A DNA stretch of 64,000 bases from Adenophora triphylla var. japonica (taxonomy: Eukaryota > Streptophyta > Magnoliopsida > Asterales > Campanulaceae): assembly GCA_022495995.1 (NCBI GenBank), contig JAFEMH010001233.1, positions 365,001 to 429,000 on the forward strand, written 5' to 3'. Shown one piece after another: positions 9,631 through 21,908 of this stretch. The notes beneath the pieces were generated by a model. The model saw only the letters and a program-made list of their open reading frames with translations, had not been told where the DNA came from and searched no databases. Within the stretch, counting starts at the first letter, position 1, and each line of letters opens with the position of its first letter. The translations under genes were made by a program, and so were the position numbers.

Positions 9631-12600
9631 TGTAACGACCCTAACCCTAGGCACAATTTTAGTATAATATTATATGCTTTTAATATTATTGTTAATATTA
9701 TGTGTTAATTTTTATATACTTGGTTCCTTATATTAGGATAAAATAATAGGGAAGTAAAATAATGTCCTAAAGGAAAATATAAAAAATAGAAATTGGATAA
9801 GGAGTAAGAGGAGGTTAAATTGGGTAAAATAAATAATGGAAAAAAAAGGGGCTTTCATTTATTTTGGTTGAAAGCCTTGGATTAATATTTGGGTGGAGGG
9901 GGACCATTTTTCCCTAAATTCCTCCCCTTCCCCCTCTAAAGTCAAATGCCACCCATACTTCCTTACTTTTCCTTACACTCTTCCCATACCTCTCATACTT
10001 CCCCTACACCTCTCATTCACCTCCTCCATATTCTCCTCATCATATCCTCTTCCTCCCTTCTTCCTAAAATTCCATGGAAACTCTTCCATGGAAGCTTTTC
10101 TTTCCAAGTTCCTAGAACAAGCAATTCTTCTCCATTTGATGATTCGAGTGTACTTCCGTGTTCTGGTGAAGAGGGAGCACATCAAGCTAAAAAAATCTTC
10201 ATTCCATCCCATATTTGCTAAGTAAGTTATTATGACTTCTTTCTAATTATTGCACATTTTATGTGTTAATGAATGTTTTATGAAAAGAAAAAGTATATTG
10301 TATTTTTAATATGGTTATTTGAGTAAAATGATTATTCAAGATTTAATTGATTTTAGTTATGATATGGGGGTTAAGTTGAAGGAATGAGGGTATAATGGGA
10401 GTAATATGTTAATGACTTGAATGGGGTTATTATGATTTTCTCTTCTAATTAATGTTCATGAATTATTTGGTGTTGTTATTATTATTAAAATGGTTATTAG
10501 ATGCTTTGGAAACCTTCTTGTAGTTAAGAAATAGATTTATGTTATAGAATGATGTGGTTGTTTAAGGAAGATGATCAATAGTGCAAGAAAATGGATTAAG
10601 TTAGATTAAGGAGGTTAAACTTGAATTGTGGTAGTGAAATGGGTGGAGAATCAAGGGGTAAATGATTTAGGGTTATGTTATTTGGGGATTTAATGATTTA
10701 AAATGAGGTTTGTAAAGTTAGAAAATCTTTTTGGGTATTTTTAAGAAAGATTATAAAGGAGGAAAAGAAAATATGTGAAAAGGAGTTAGAAATTTCGAAG
10801 TGCTGAAATCTTCCTTGGGCGGTCGCCCATAGGCTCTTGAGCGGCCGCCCAACCCACCAGAAAGTGTAACCCTTATTAGACCCTTTTGGGCGGTCGCCCA
10901 TAGTGACTTGGGCGGTCGCCCATGTCACCAGAATTTCCTCAGTTTCCCTTCTTGCTGATTTCCACAACAACCACTTAACATGATTCCTAACCCTTTCAAG
11001 GTAGTGGAACCTAATCTACCCCGGATATGAATTAATCCTTTTTAACCTAGGTTAAAGTAGAATACTTTGGCTAGGCCATGATGTCTTATGTGGTCAAAAT
11101 GGAATTGTGAGAGTAGTTTAAATATTGTCCGGAAATTGGTTGTTAAGCTTGATTCATACTCCACCAAAGTGGTTCAAATTTGGGAAGTAGATCTTGAACT
11201 TTTATTAAGGTTATCCGAGGTTGTGTAATGACTATGTAGGAATGGTTTATAATACATAGTGGCCTTACGTGCTCCATATCCTTGGTGATTGGGTTTGAAT
11301 AGTGTAGAAGATGTATATTACGCTATTGTGCTAGTTTAGAAATGTGTATTTATTATATTGCTACCTTGTTATCCAAAGTGTGGATTGATCTAGCATATGG
11401 TTATATGTCTATCCCAAGTGTGGATTTATTGGTTATATTGTTGCCTTACTTGGATTCATATTCATTGATGTATTCCGATATAAATGCTAGGGTTCCCTAC
11501 TTTGGAATTCCTAAATTGTTTGGGATTTGTTCAAGGATTGATAGCCGTTGTGCTAATATGTTGAATACTTGTTATAGTATTTCTATCTTTATGATATTCT
11601 ATTGTTGTAGGATTCCCTACTTTGGAATTCCTAAACAGTACATGTTGAAACAGAGATTTATAGCCGTTGTGCTAATATGTTGAATACTTGTTATAGTATT
11701 GCTATCTTCATGATATGCTATTGTGGTATGTATCCCTACTTTGGATCATACAATGTTTGGTTAAGCAAGTATGTTATTACTGTGCTTAGTTATGAAAATC
11801 CAGCTGGTATTTATTGTTGGGCAATGTTATGGAATTATAATGGCACCGAGCCAAGTTCATTATAATTCATACATTGGTAACCCAGTTTTGTCCCCCTTGT
11901 GTGGGATTAGTGGGCTAGCATCTCCTTTTGAGGTAGATGGTCTAGTTTCACTGGGGATATGACTGTGTGTCAGAATCCCTATGGTACTGTTATTGTTCAT
12001 GGTTCCGAACCGCTTCATCAATCTGCCGCTCGGATGTGTATATCCTTTTGGAGATAAAACCTTGGCTCAAGATCCTTCTAAGTGTTACTTTATCGTACTT
12101 ATGTGTTGTGATATATTCATGATGAAATGGTCGTTGTTTCCAACCGGTATGGGACGGTTGGCAGGAGCCTCTCTGATTATGTGGATATGTCTTTTGATGT
12201 GTTGCATCTTGTTTGGCATCTTGCTGCATTCATAATAGCTTATTGAGATTTATTCTCACCCCTTCCCTTTTACTGCTTTAGATTGTGCTGAGACAGGTGA
12301 CCTGAACCAGTGAGACCGGGGAAAGAGTTTGGACTCTTGCTTTTGGGACTTATCAGGATAGGTATATGAGTGGGTTATCGGGAGTCATATTTAAGTATTA
12401 CTCTTTTATAAGTTGTAAGGAAAACTCTTTTGTCAAAAAAATGTTAATTAGGATTTTCAATGTAATTAATCAAGTATGGTTATTAAAGTATTTGTTTAAA
12501 TTCCTCCAAGTGGAGATATTATTATTTGATTTTTTTTTATGGAAAAAGTTAGAATTGGTTTTCTTGTAAAGGCAAATAAAAGTTTTAAAAATATAAGATG

Positions 12601-12665
12601 GGTTTTCTTAGTTTGAGCTTCTCAAGCTCGGGACACGCGTTAGGTTCCGGGTTGGGGTGCTCACA
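9631..12665 (+). repeat. 5' LTR of a Del/Tekay-like Ty3-gypsy element
   Basis: Starts TGTAACGACCCTAACCC and ends GGTTGGGGTGCTCACA (3035 bp). It is almost identical to the copy at 15373-18417, with only scattered substitutions and a few short indels. Long LTRs with these ends followed by a tRNA-Met primer site are typical of the Del/Tekay group. Short open frames inside the LTR are not credible genes. A GC-rich repeat cluster lies at 10815-10922. Confidence 0.93.
10815..10922. repeat. GC-rich palindromic motif cluster in gypsy LTR
   Basis: TGGGCGGTCGCCCA, a palindrome with 6-bp arms and a GT centre, occurs three times, and a variant GAGCGGCCGCCCAAC once, within 108 bp of otherwise AT-rich LTR. 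The same four units are kept in the second LTR at 16559-16666. Confidence 0.85.
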
Positions 12666-15372
12666 GTTGGTATCAGAGCTTAGTTTAGAGGTCAAGGGTA
12701 GATGTCTAAACTAAGGGGAAATGTGTGGTAATTGACGCCGAGTGTTTAGTGCAGGAGTTTGTTCTAATGGCTGGAAACAATGATGACCAGCGAAAGGTTC
12801 TAGAAAATGAAGGATGTTTAAATTGTAGCCTCACAGTCATGGTATTTTAGTAATGAATTCAAATGGTTTTGGGTTGAATATGGGAAATGTTACAGGTGGG
12901 TTGGTGCATTTTACTTGGGTTGAAAATTGTTAAATCAGTTGAGATGTGGTATAGTGAAGTTTTGGTATAGTATTGATGTTAAGAAAAATGATTTAAGTAT
13001 GTGGTATTATTTAGGGTTCCTTTTCATGAAATTGGTTAAGTTATAAAGTTGTTATTATATGTGTCAGACAATGCTATTATTACCGTATAAATGATTTTTG
13101 ATAAGTTTGACAATTTGATTGGCTGTTGGAATAATGAGAAAGGGGTTTGGAAAGGAGTAGAGTGATGGTTTGATCAAATATAGGTTGATAATTGAAAGAG
13201 TATTATAAAGGTTAATATATGGTGGAGAGAGTATTGTTGGGTGGCTTATGATGTGTAAAAATAATGAAAATAACTTAGGTAGTGGGTGAATGAATATAGC
13301 GAATAGTGATAATAAGATATGGTCTAATGTGGAAAGATAGAGTAATAGGGTTATATGGTTTGGAAAAGGTATGTGGTATCATTCGAGAACCTTATAAATA
13401 AAGTTGGCTCAATAGTATAATTGTTGTTGAATTATGGTCATATATGGTATCTGATGTATTAGGTGATATACATGGTGGTTGTACTGGTTAGTCAATTTAT
13501 AGGGCTTTGGAAATTATCAAGAAAGAGTGGTTTGGAATGAATGTGGTAAGGTTGATATTCAAAGTTATTGGGAATTCTGTATCCATTTAGTTAAGTTATA
13601 ATGATCATGAAAGGATTTGAAGAAAGATTTAGTAATAGCAATATTGTCTAGAGTAAAATGGTGTTGTAAAGTGAAGGCCTATGGTCGAGTATGTGTTTCG
13701 GTTCCAGGAGAGATAGATCCCTCAGAGGTCACTAGAGGTAAATTCCCTGTCTCGTATTAGGGGTCACATTTTATAGATATTGTTTCATATCATTATGTGT
13801 GGCATAGCATGTTGCTTCTATGTGGCATACATTACTTGAGAAATTGTTTTATTGTTAGAGGATTCTCGCTTCTTATGAGAGAATACCTCGAATCTCCTTT
13901 GGTTACCACGATGGTGATGTGGTTATGGCCGAAAGGTGTATTGCCGCTGATTTGGTATTATTATCAATTTATGATTTATAGATATACGTGACCTGGAGGG
14001 TTAAATAGTTATTGTGCATTGGTAGACTATCCCAAGAAGTGAGTCTTCTTTCTCGTGCCTAAATTGATTATATTGGTAGTTAAAATAAATAAACCTTTAT
14101 ATGGTACTCTTGTTATGTAAGCATTAAAGGCAGAAAGTTTTGGTTAAAAGTGTGAAGGATATTTGGTATGTGTTAGACTTGCATAAGAAGTCTTTCAAAA
14201 AGTTTATGTGCTAGTTGTGAGTAGATGGTAAATGTGTTTCCATCAAAGTATCTCATGTATTGATTCTAAGTATGATAATCGGAATTTTAATCTTTATCTT
14301 GACGGCTTTACGGTAGTTATGATTGATGAGCTTCTTGGTTATTTAAAGTTATGAGAGGATCATTTGTGAGTTGTGTGATTTGCCTTTAGTAGGAATTCAT
14401 GGTTTGAAGAGTTTAGCAAGTGTGAGTTGGCTTGAGAGGATTCCAAATTTTGGGTTCTAAAGTCTTAAGCTTGGATGTTCCCTAGATCTTACTAGGATTG
14501 TGTTCGTGATTTTTTTTTTGGGTTGGCAAGTGCTAACGAAAGAAATTTTAAGGAATTCTTGAAAAATGAAAGATCGTTGCTTTAATTAATTCTAAAGGAT
14601 GTATAAATGGTGTAGGATGTAATAAGTATGAATTATATTGATAGAGATGGAAAATAGATTGGCTATAGATCCGATACTTACCTTACTTAATGGATGTGAG
14701 GACTTTGTGAAATTTTAGTGCGTATTAAAGGAGAATTAGATGGTGATATTATGAGAATTGAGAAAGTAATAGCGTATGCTTCGAGGAAGTTGGCTTAGAT
14801 AAACCGGAATTTTCTTACCCTCTACTCGAGAGTGGCTGCAATTGTTTTATGAGAGAACCTTACTTTTTTTGAAGCTCTCTTGTGGAATTTGTTACCGATC
14901 CTAAGAGTTGGAAGATTTAGTTACTTAAAAGGAAGAGATTAGAAGACTATCCAAACTCTTGAAGCATAGATGGTGTGTGGAGTGATAGATTTCTTTTCAA
15001 CTTGAAAGGTTTTATTAATCTTAGCGGAGTTGAGTATAATAGCAGTTTTGGTTTAGCATTGAAGGGATACTGTATAAAACGTGATATGGAAAATTTATTT
15101 GTATGATCCTTCGTACGTATGGAGTTCTTCAATTAATGATGTTTAGGCGGATTTGACATATGTGGGGAAAGCGTTGAAGAGTTGTTAGAATTACAATTTC
15201 GGGATTAAATTCTAGAATATTTGGGTTGTGAGAATGTATAGAGGAATCATGACATTAAGGAAACTATTTGAAGGTTGTAATTTGAAATGCTTGGGAAAGT
15301 AGCCTTTGTTATTGATCATTAAGGTAATCGTGTTTAAAATTCGGGGACGAATTTTCTTTAAGGGAGAGTGAG
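12666..15372 (+). pseudogene. Decayed internal region of the gypsy element
   Basis: The primer-binding site TGGTATCAGAGC (12668-12679), complementary to initiator tRNA-Met, lies 2 bp after the LTR. A Gag-like start ATGGCTGGAAACAATGATG follows near 12767. After that no long frame survives. Traces of pol remain. Near 14299-14345 a stretch translates to LDGFTVVMIDELLGY, the reverse-transcriptase catalytic segment with its IDD motif degraded to IDE. Near 14760-14850 VIAYASRKL plus a shifted remainder matches the RT/RNase H junction. At 2.7 kb the interior is about half the usual length. It cannot encode its own proteins. Confidence 0.75.
15360..15372 (+). other. Polypurine tract of the gypsy element
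   Basis: AAGGGAGAGTGAG lies directly before the 3' LTR, preceded by CGGGGACGAATTTTC, the usual context of plus-strand priming in this group. Confidence 0.8.
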
Positions 15373-18300
15373 TGTAACGACCCTAACCCTAGGCACAATT
15401 TTAGTATAATATTATATGCTTTTAATATTATTGTTAATATTATGTGTTCATTTTTATATACTTGGTTCCTTATATTAGGATAAAATAATAGGGAAGTAAA
15501 ATAATGTCCTAAAGGAAAATATAAAAAATAGAAATTGGATAAGGAGTAAGAGGAGGTTAAATTGGGTAAAATAAATAATGGAAAAAAAAGGGGCTTTCAT
15601 TTATTTTGGTTGAAAGCCTTGGATTAATATTTGGGTGGAGGGGGACCATTTTTCCCTAAATTCCTCCCCTTCCCCCTCTAAAGTCAAATGCCACCCATAC
15701 TTCCTTACTTTTCCTTACACTCTTCCCATACCTCCCATACTTCCCCTACACCTCTCATTCACCTCCTCCATATTCTCCTCATCATATCCTCTTCCTCCCT
15801 TCTTCCTAAAATTCCATGGAAACTCTTCCATGGAAGCTTTTCTTTCCAAGTTTCTAGAACAAGCAATTCTTCTCCATTTGATGATTCGAGTGTACTTCCG
15901 TGTTCGGGGTGAAGAGGGGAGCACATCAAGCTAAGAAAATCTTCATTCCATCCCATATTTGCTAAGTAAGTTATTATGACTTCTTTCTAATTATTGCACA
16001 TTTTATGTGTTAATGAATGTTTTATGAAAAGAAAAAGTATATTGTATTTTTAATATGGTTATTTGAGTAAAATGATTATTCAAGATTTAATTGATTTTAG
16101 TTATGATATGGGGGTTAAGTTGAAGGAATGAGGGTATAATGGGAGTAATATGTTAATGACTTGAATGGGGTTATTATGATTTTCTCTTCTAATTAATGTT
16201 CATGAATTATTTGGTGTTGTTATTATTATTAAAATGGTTATTAGATGCTTTGGAAACCTTCTTGTAGTTAAGAAATGGGTTTATGTTATAGAATGATGTG
16301 GTTGTTTAAGGAAGATGATCAATAGTGCAAGAAAATGGATTAAGTTAGATTAAGGAGGTTAAACTTGAATTGTGGTAGTGAAATGGGTGGAGAATCAAGG
16401 GGTAAATGATTTAGGGTTATGTTATTTGGGGATTTAATGATTTAAAATGAGGTTTGTAAAGTTAGAAAATCTTTTTGGGTATTTTTAAGAAAGATTATAA
16501 AGGAGGAAAAGAAAATATGTGAAAAGGAGTTAGAAATTTCGAAGTGCTGAAATCTTCCTTGGGCGGTCGCCCATAGGCTCTTGAGCGGCCGCCCAACCCA
16601 CCAGAAAGTGTAACCCTTATTAGACCCTTTTGGGCGGTCGCCCATAGTGACTTGGGCGGTCGCCCATGTCACCAGAATTTCCTCAGTTTTCCTTCTTGCT
16701 GATTTCCACCAACAACCACTTAACATGATTCCTAACCCTTTCAAGGTAGTGGAACCTAATCTACCCCGGATATGAATTAATCCTTTTTAACCTAGGTTAA
16801 AGTAGAATACTTTGGCTAGGCCATGATGTCTTATGTGGTCAAATGGAATTGTGAGAGTAGTTTAAATATTGTCCGGAAATTGGTTGTTAAGCTTGATTCA
16901 TACTCCACCAAAGTGGTTCAAATTTGGGAAGTAGATCTTGAACTTTTATTAAGGTTATCCGAGGTTGTGTAATGACTATGTAGGAATGGTTTATAATACA
17001 TAGTGGCCTTACGTGCTCCATATCCTTGGTGATTGGGTTTGAATAGTGTAGAAGTTGTATGTTACGCTATTGTGCTAGTTTAGAAATGTGTATTTATTAT
17101 ATTGCTACCTTGTTATCCAAAGTGTGGATTGATCTAGCATATGGTTATATGTCTATCCCAAGTGTGGATTTATTGGTTATATTGTTGCCTTACTTGGATT
17201 CATATTCATTGATGTATTCCGATATAAATGCTAGGGTTCCCTACTTTGGAATTCCTAAATTGTTTGGGATTTGTTCAAGGATTGATAGCCGTTGTGCTAA
17301 TATGTTGAATACTTGTTATAGTATTTCTATCTTTATGATATTCTATTGTTGTAGGATTCCCTACTTTGGAATTCCTAAACTGTACATGTTGAAACAGAGA
17401 TTTATAGCCGTTGTGCTAATATGTTGAATACTTGTTATAGTATTGCTATCTTCATGATATGCTATTGTGGTATGTATCCCTACTTTGGATCATACAATGT
17501 TTGGTTAAGCAAGTATGTTATTACTGTGCTTAGTTATGAAAATCCAGCTGGTATTTGTTGTTGGGCAATGTTATGGAATTATAATGGCACCGAGCCAAGT
17601 TCATTATAATTCATACATTGGTAACCCAGTTTTGTCCCCCTTGTGTGGGATTAGTGGGCTAGCATCTCCTTTTGAGGTAGATGGTCTAGTTTCACTGGGG
17701 ATATGACTGTGTGTCAGAATCCCTATGGTACTGTTATTGTTCATGGTTCCTAACCGCTTCATCAACTGCCGCCGCTCGGATGTGTATATCCTTTTGGAGA
17801 TAAAACCTTGGCTCAGTATCCTTCTAAGTGTTACTTTATCGTACTTATGTGTTGTGATATATTCATGATGAGTCAAGTCGTTGTTTCCAACCGGTATGGG
17901 ACGGTTGGCGGCAGGGAGCCTCTCTGATTATGTGGATATGTCTTTTGATGTGTTGCATCTTGTTTGGCATCTTGCTGCATTCATAATAGCTTATTGAGAT
18001 TTATTCTCACCCCTTCCCTTTTACTGCTTTAGATTGTGCTGAGACAGGTGACTGAACCAGTGAGACCGGGGAAAGAGTTTGGACTCTTGCTTTTGGGACT
18101 TATCAGGATAGGTATATGAGTGGGTTATCGGGAGTCATATTTAAGTATTACTCTTTTATAAGTTGTAAGGAAAACTCTTTTGTCAAAAAAAATGTTAATT
18201 AGGATTTTCAATGTAATTAATCAAGTATGGTTATTAAAGTATTTGTTTAAATTCCTCCAAGTGGAGATATTATTATTTGATTTTTTTTTTATGGAAAAAG

Positions 18301-18417
18301 TTAGAATTGGTTTTCTTGTAAAGGCAAATAAAAGTTTTAAAAATATAAGATGGGTTTTCTTAGTTTGAGCTTCTCAAGCTCGGGACACGCGTTAGGTTCC
18401 GGGTTGGGGTGCTCACA
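15373..18417 (+). repeat. 3' LTR of the gypsy element
   Basis: TGTAACGACCC...GGTGCTCACA, 3045 bp, followed by AGTAA (18418-18422), a perfect copy of the AGTAA at 9626-9630. This proves insertion into the copia pol gene. Small differences from the 5' LTR include an extra base in a T run and short indels near 17770-17915. Confidence 0.93.
16559..16666. repeat. GC-rich palindromic motif cluster, second LTR
   Basis: Three TGGGCGGTCGCCCA units and one GCGGCCGCCC unit, as in the 5' LTR. Confidence 0.85.
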
Positions 18418-18808
18418 AGTAATCCCAGTGCGGATCACTGGAAGGCCCTATTAAGGGTATTGAGATATTTAAAGTATACTATGAATCATGGGATACTTTA
18501 TAAGAGATATCCAGCAGTATTAGAAGGATACTGTGATGCTAATTGGATATCAGACACAAAAGACTCTAAATCCACAAGTAGATATGTATTCACAATTAGT
18601 GGAGGAGCGGTGTCATGGAAATCCTCCAAACAAACGTGTATAGCTAGATCCACGATGGAATCTGAGTTTATAGCTTTAGATAAAGGTGGAGAAGAAGCAG
18701 AATGGCTTAAGAACTTCTTGGAGGATATTCCTTGTTGGAGTAAGCTCCGTGCCGCGTCGTTATGATACATTGTGATAGTCAATCAGCAATAGGAAGGGCA
18801 CAGAGCAC

Positions 18809-18860
<52 letters not shown>

Positions 18861-19004
18861 CAGTTGATCAAAAATGGTGTTATCACAATAGACTATGTAA
18901 AGTCAAATGATAACATAGCGGATCCCTACCAACTGGCTAGTATATCCGATGGTATTTTACTAAGGAAGGTTCAAGGCCATAAGCTACCTATCCCGATGCA
19001 ATAG
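18418..19004 (+). pseudogene. Ty1-copia A pol, last part (RT end and RNase H)
   Basis: Continuation of the frame cut at 9630. [20 protein letters not shown] and [20 protein letters not shown] are the end of the RT domain and the start of RNase H. A frameshift near 18725-18760 separates the last part, which begins [13 protein letters not shown] and holds the SRHIRRRHNTIRQLI helix. The usual C-terminus after NIADP is altered. Confidence 0.9.
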
Positions 19005-19058
19005 TAGTTCGCCGGAACTTTTGGACGAATCTGCATACATGCATTAATTGTCATTCAT

Positions 19059-19067
19059 GTGGGGGAT
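19059..19067 (+). other. Polypurine tract of copia A
   Basis: GTGGGGGAT directly abuts the TGTTGG start of the 3' LTR. Confidence 0.75.
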
Positions 19068-20306
19068 TGTTGGAAATGGGTTTTAGAAACAAGGTTTGAC
19101 CAAGTTTTGACCCAATTTTCAAATAGGTTTCATTTATTGATTAATGAAATAAGTTACAAAATTATAATCTACATTTGTTGTAGATTAAGAAAATGCATTT
19201 ATTTACTCAAAACCATTTCCGGGTGAATGAGAAATTAATGGCTAAAGATTGTAACATGAAATGGGAAAATGAAGAGTTTATGGGATATAAAGAGTTATCC
19301 CACATTGCTTAGAGATAGAAAGTAAAGCAAGTTTATAAGTGGATGCAAACAAGGAGGAGGCATCAAGTTGTTCCTCCTTGGGCCAACCTAGGTGGACCAT
19401 CGGGCCAACCATGCAAGTGCGGCACCGGTTGCGCCGGTTTATACTAGCTCAATTTGGACCACACCCGCGAAGCCCGCTTAGCGCGCGAAGCCCGCGAAGC
19501 GCGCGAAGGGCGGAATGGGCGGTTTAGGGCGCACTTTGCACTTCGCTAGGAGCTATTGGAGCCTTTGATTTTTAGTAAATCAATCAAGGTTTGTGGTTCG
19601 GGTGCAGTAGTTCGGTTCAGCTTGACTTGGACTGGGCTGGGGCGGTGCAGTGCATGGTGCGGTTGGGCCTAGGCCCATTCGGATTGGGCTGGGGCGATGC
19701 AACGGTTTGGGCGTGCGGGGCCTGGACCGCTGGGTCCCTGGATCGGTCTATGCCAAAGGGTGCAAGCTGGGTTCAATGAACCAGGTCAAGGATGGAAGGG
19801 TTGGAATGGTTCAAAGGAACCAGTTCGAATAGGTGCTGACAGATCCAGCAGATCTCCACCCTCCATCAAGATCAGATCCAACGGCCAGAATCCACCAGGT
19901 GCCAATAATGCCTATTCCCAAAAGGCACCCCAACTTTTCATAATCTATAAATAGTACCCTGCAGTTTTTTAATTCATTCATTCCATCATTCAGTGAGTTA
20001 GTATTCAATAGCAATTAGAGAGAAAGCATATTGAAGCATAAATATTCCTTCCAAGTCCAGAAGTTCCAAACAGTTAGTTTGTTCGCCGAAGTCGTTAGTT
20101 TGAAGTGCTTCTACTAACGATTGTAAAGTCGTTGCATCTTACGAGGAGATTGTCAGAATACCGTCAGCACCAGTGCGGGGCAATACTTCTTACGGAGATT
20201 GTGTCAAACACAAGCCTCGACTTAATTTTTCAGTTTGTTATTCTGTCGATTAGTTTTTCCGTTATTTTTTAAGAAGCCGTTACATTTTCTGTTAAATTTC
20301 CTAACA
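19068..20306 (+). repeat. 3' LTR of Ty1-copia element A
   Basis: TGTTGGAAATGGG...CCTAACA, 1239 bp. Compared with the 5' LTR it carries about 340 bp more (roughly 19470-19829), a GC-rich stretch with repeated GCGAAGCCCGC-type units and GGGCTGGGGC words. The TATA box CTATAAATAG is at 19945-19954. Confidence 0.9.
19465..19513. repeat. GC-rich short repeats in copia A 3' LTR
   Basis: CCGCGAAGCCCGC and GCGCGCGAAG units alternate four to five times in about 50 bp, upstream of the TATA box. The 5' LTR keeps only a remnant (CCGCAAAGCGCGG). Confidence 0.75.
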
Positions 20307-21180
20307 AAACATTAATTCTAAATGACTAGGGAAACATTCATATACTCTTAAAATATTATTTTAGTTGACATTATTTATGGATAGCTTTTTAAAGTGAAAT
20401 TTATTTTGAGATGAATGGACTATATTTTAATATTTTTATTTGTCTAATAATAAATATCACATTAAACAAATAGATTTTATAATTATACAATAGCAACAAT
20501 TATAAAATTACACTAAAATAATTTTTGATAAATTCACGAGGAAGTGATATTTCCTTAGATTCTACTTCAGTGTTTAAAAATTGATTAATCGGTATGGACT
20601 CGATGACCCGCCCAAGAGAGACCCAAGTCCTAATAGCTCCCCTAAATGGTGATTCAACACAGATTATACATCTTGAAATCATGTCAATTTTGAAGCAATT
20701 CTATGATAATGAAATCAATCATCACCTTATTTTGAGACGGATAAAAAAATGTAACATTTACTCTTTTCATTCCTAAATATGAATGTCAATTTTATTTTTT
20801 CAAATTCTCTTTTGATTGATTAAAAGTAATATTTAAAAAACAAAATCGACATAGAAAATATATTTTATTGTGTGTCAAAAGGTCCAAAAGGATTACATTG
20901 TATACTCACTATATATTATCAAATTAAAGGAAGTATAGTGCAAACAATAATGTTACTTTCACATGCGCATTCTTTATGTACATATATGCATTAGGGGGTG
21001 CTATTGCTATATTTGACTCTACCATTTTCCTTGATTTAAGGGTTTCCTCATAATCTCGGCTCACCACTAAGGATGGTGCACATCTATTTAATTCAAAAAG
21101 GCCTATCAAACAATTTAATCTCGTGCTTTGTTTAAACTTCGGTTCTAAAAGTTATTGTTTTTTCTACCATTTTTAATCAT
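20307..21180. other. Intergenic, no gene seen
   Basis: AT-rich. Short overlapping frames near 20500-20776 on both strands (60 codons) have no recognisable features. Confidence 0.5.
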
Positions 21181-21492
21181 TACTCCTTCCGTCCAATTCG
21201 AAAGGGCACAAATTTCTTTTTTGGGCGTCCCATTTAAAAGGGCACAATCCCAAAAAGGAAAGTTTTTATTATTTTTATACTCTTCCTACCCCACTCATTC
21301 TCTCTCCTACTTACTTTTACACTCACAACATTCTCTCTCCTAACTATTCCTCCCACTCATTCTCTCTCCTATTTAATTTTTCATACTCACAACATTTAAC
21401 CTTTTTCTCTTTCTTACATTACTTTCTTTATTCATTTCTTAATTTCCGTGCTAGGAAGCAAAATTGTCCTTTCGGGCGGGACGGAGGGAGTA
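21181..21492. mobile_element. Stowaway-like MITE
   Basis: TA-flanked, left end CTCCTTCCGTCC, right end GGGACGGAGGGAG. The end word CGAAAGGGCACAAATTT recurs as AAAAGGGCACAATCCC about 40 bp inward, and in inverse at the right end (GCAAAATTGTCCTTTCG). The core holds two copies of the CACTCATTCTCTCTCCTA unit. Confidence 0.88.
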
Positions 21493-21908
21493 TATTTTAG
21501 GTACGTACTTATTTTTTCTAAAATAGTAAAAATAACGTTTTTTTTAACAATTTTATCCATCATATTTTAGGTTTTTTAAGAAAAAAATAATGTATATTTA
21601 AAATATAATAATTAAAAATACTAATAAAAAACAAAAATAGTTAAAATTGAAAATGTTGATTGCCCATTCAAAAACACTACTTCCCAAAACCCTAGCGGTT
21701 AGTACCCTTCGGAATTTCTGTGCCTATACAACCCCTCTAATTTTTGTGATATTTTATACAAAATAATACTAATAATTTTTTAATGTTCCATAAAATACAT
21801 AAGCAGTTTTTATTTTTTGTCTCAGTATAATTTGAAAAAAAAAAGTTTTATGTTATGTTAGAAGTTTTAGAATCATTTTACTTAAAAAAATGTTATAGTA
21901 ATTAATTT

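Noticed and set aside
9893..10225. 110-codon plus frame in the gypsy LTR, repeated at 15635-15934
   Set aside because: It lies wholly inside a long LTR and is C/T-rich low complexity. It has no domain, and the second copy differs in length through a one-base change.
11342..11865. Series of plus frames with repeated MLNTCYSI-like segments
   Set aside because: They are part of the LTR and come from a short internal duplication (GCTAATATGTTGAATACTTG); they are also present in the second LTR at 17059-17609. No coding evidence.
20500..20776. Overlapping 60-codon frames on both strands
   Set aside because: No domain, and the mirror frames suggest chance open sequence.
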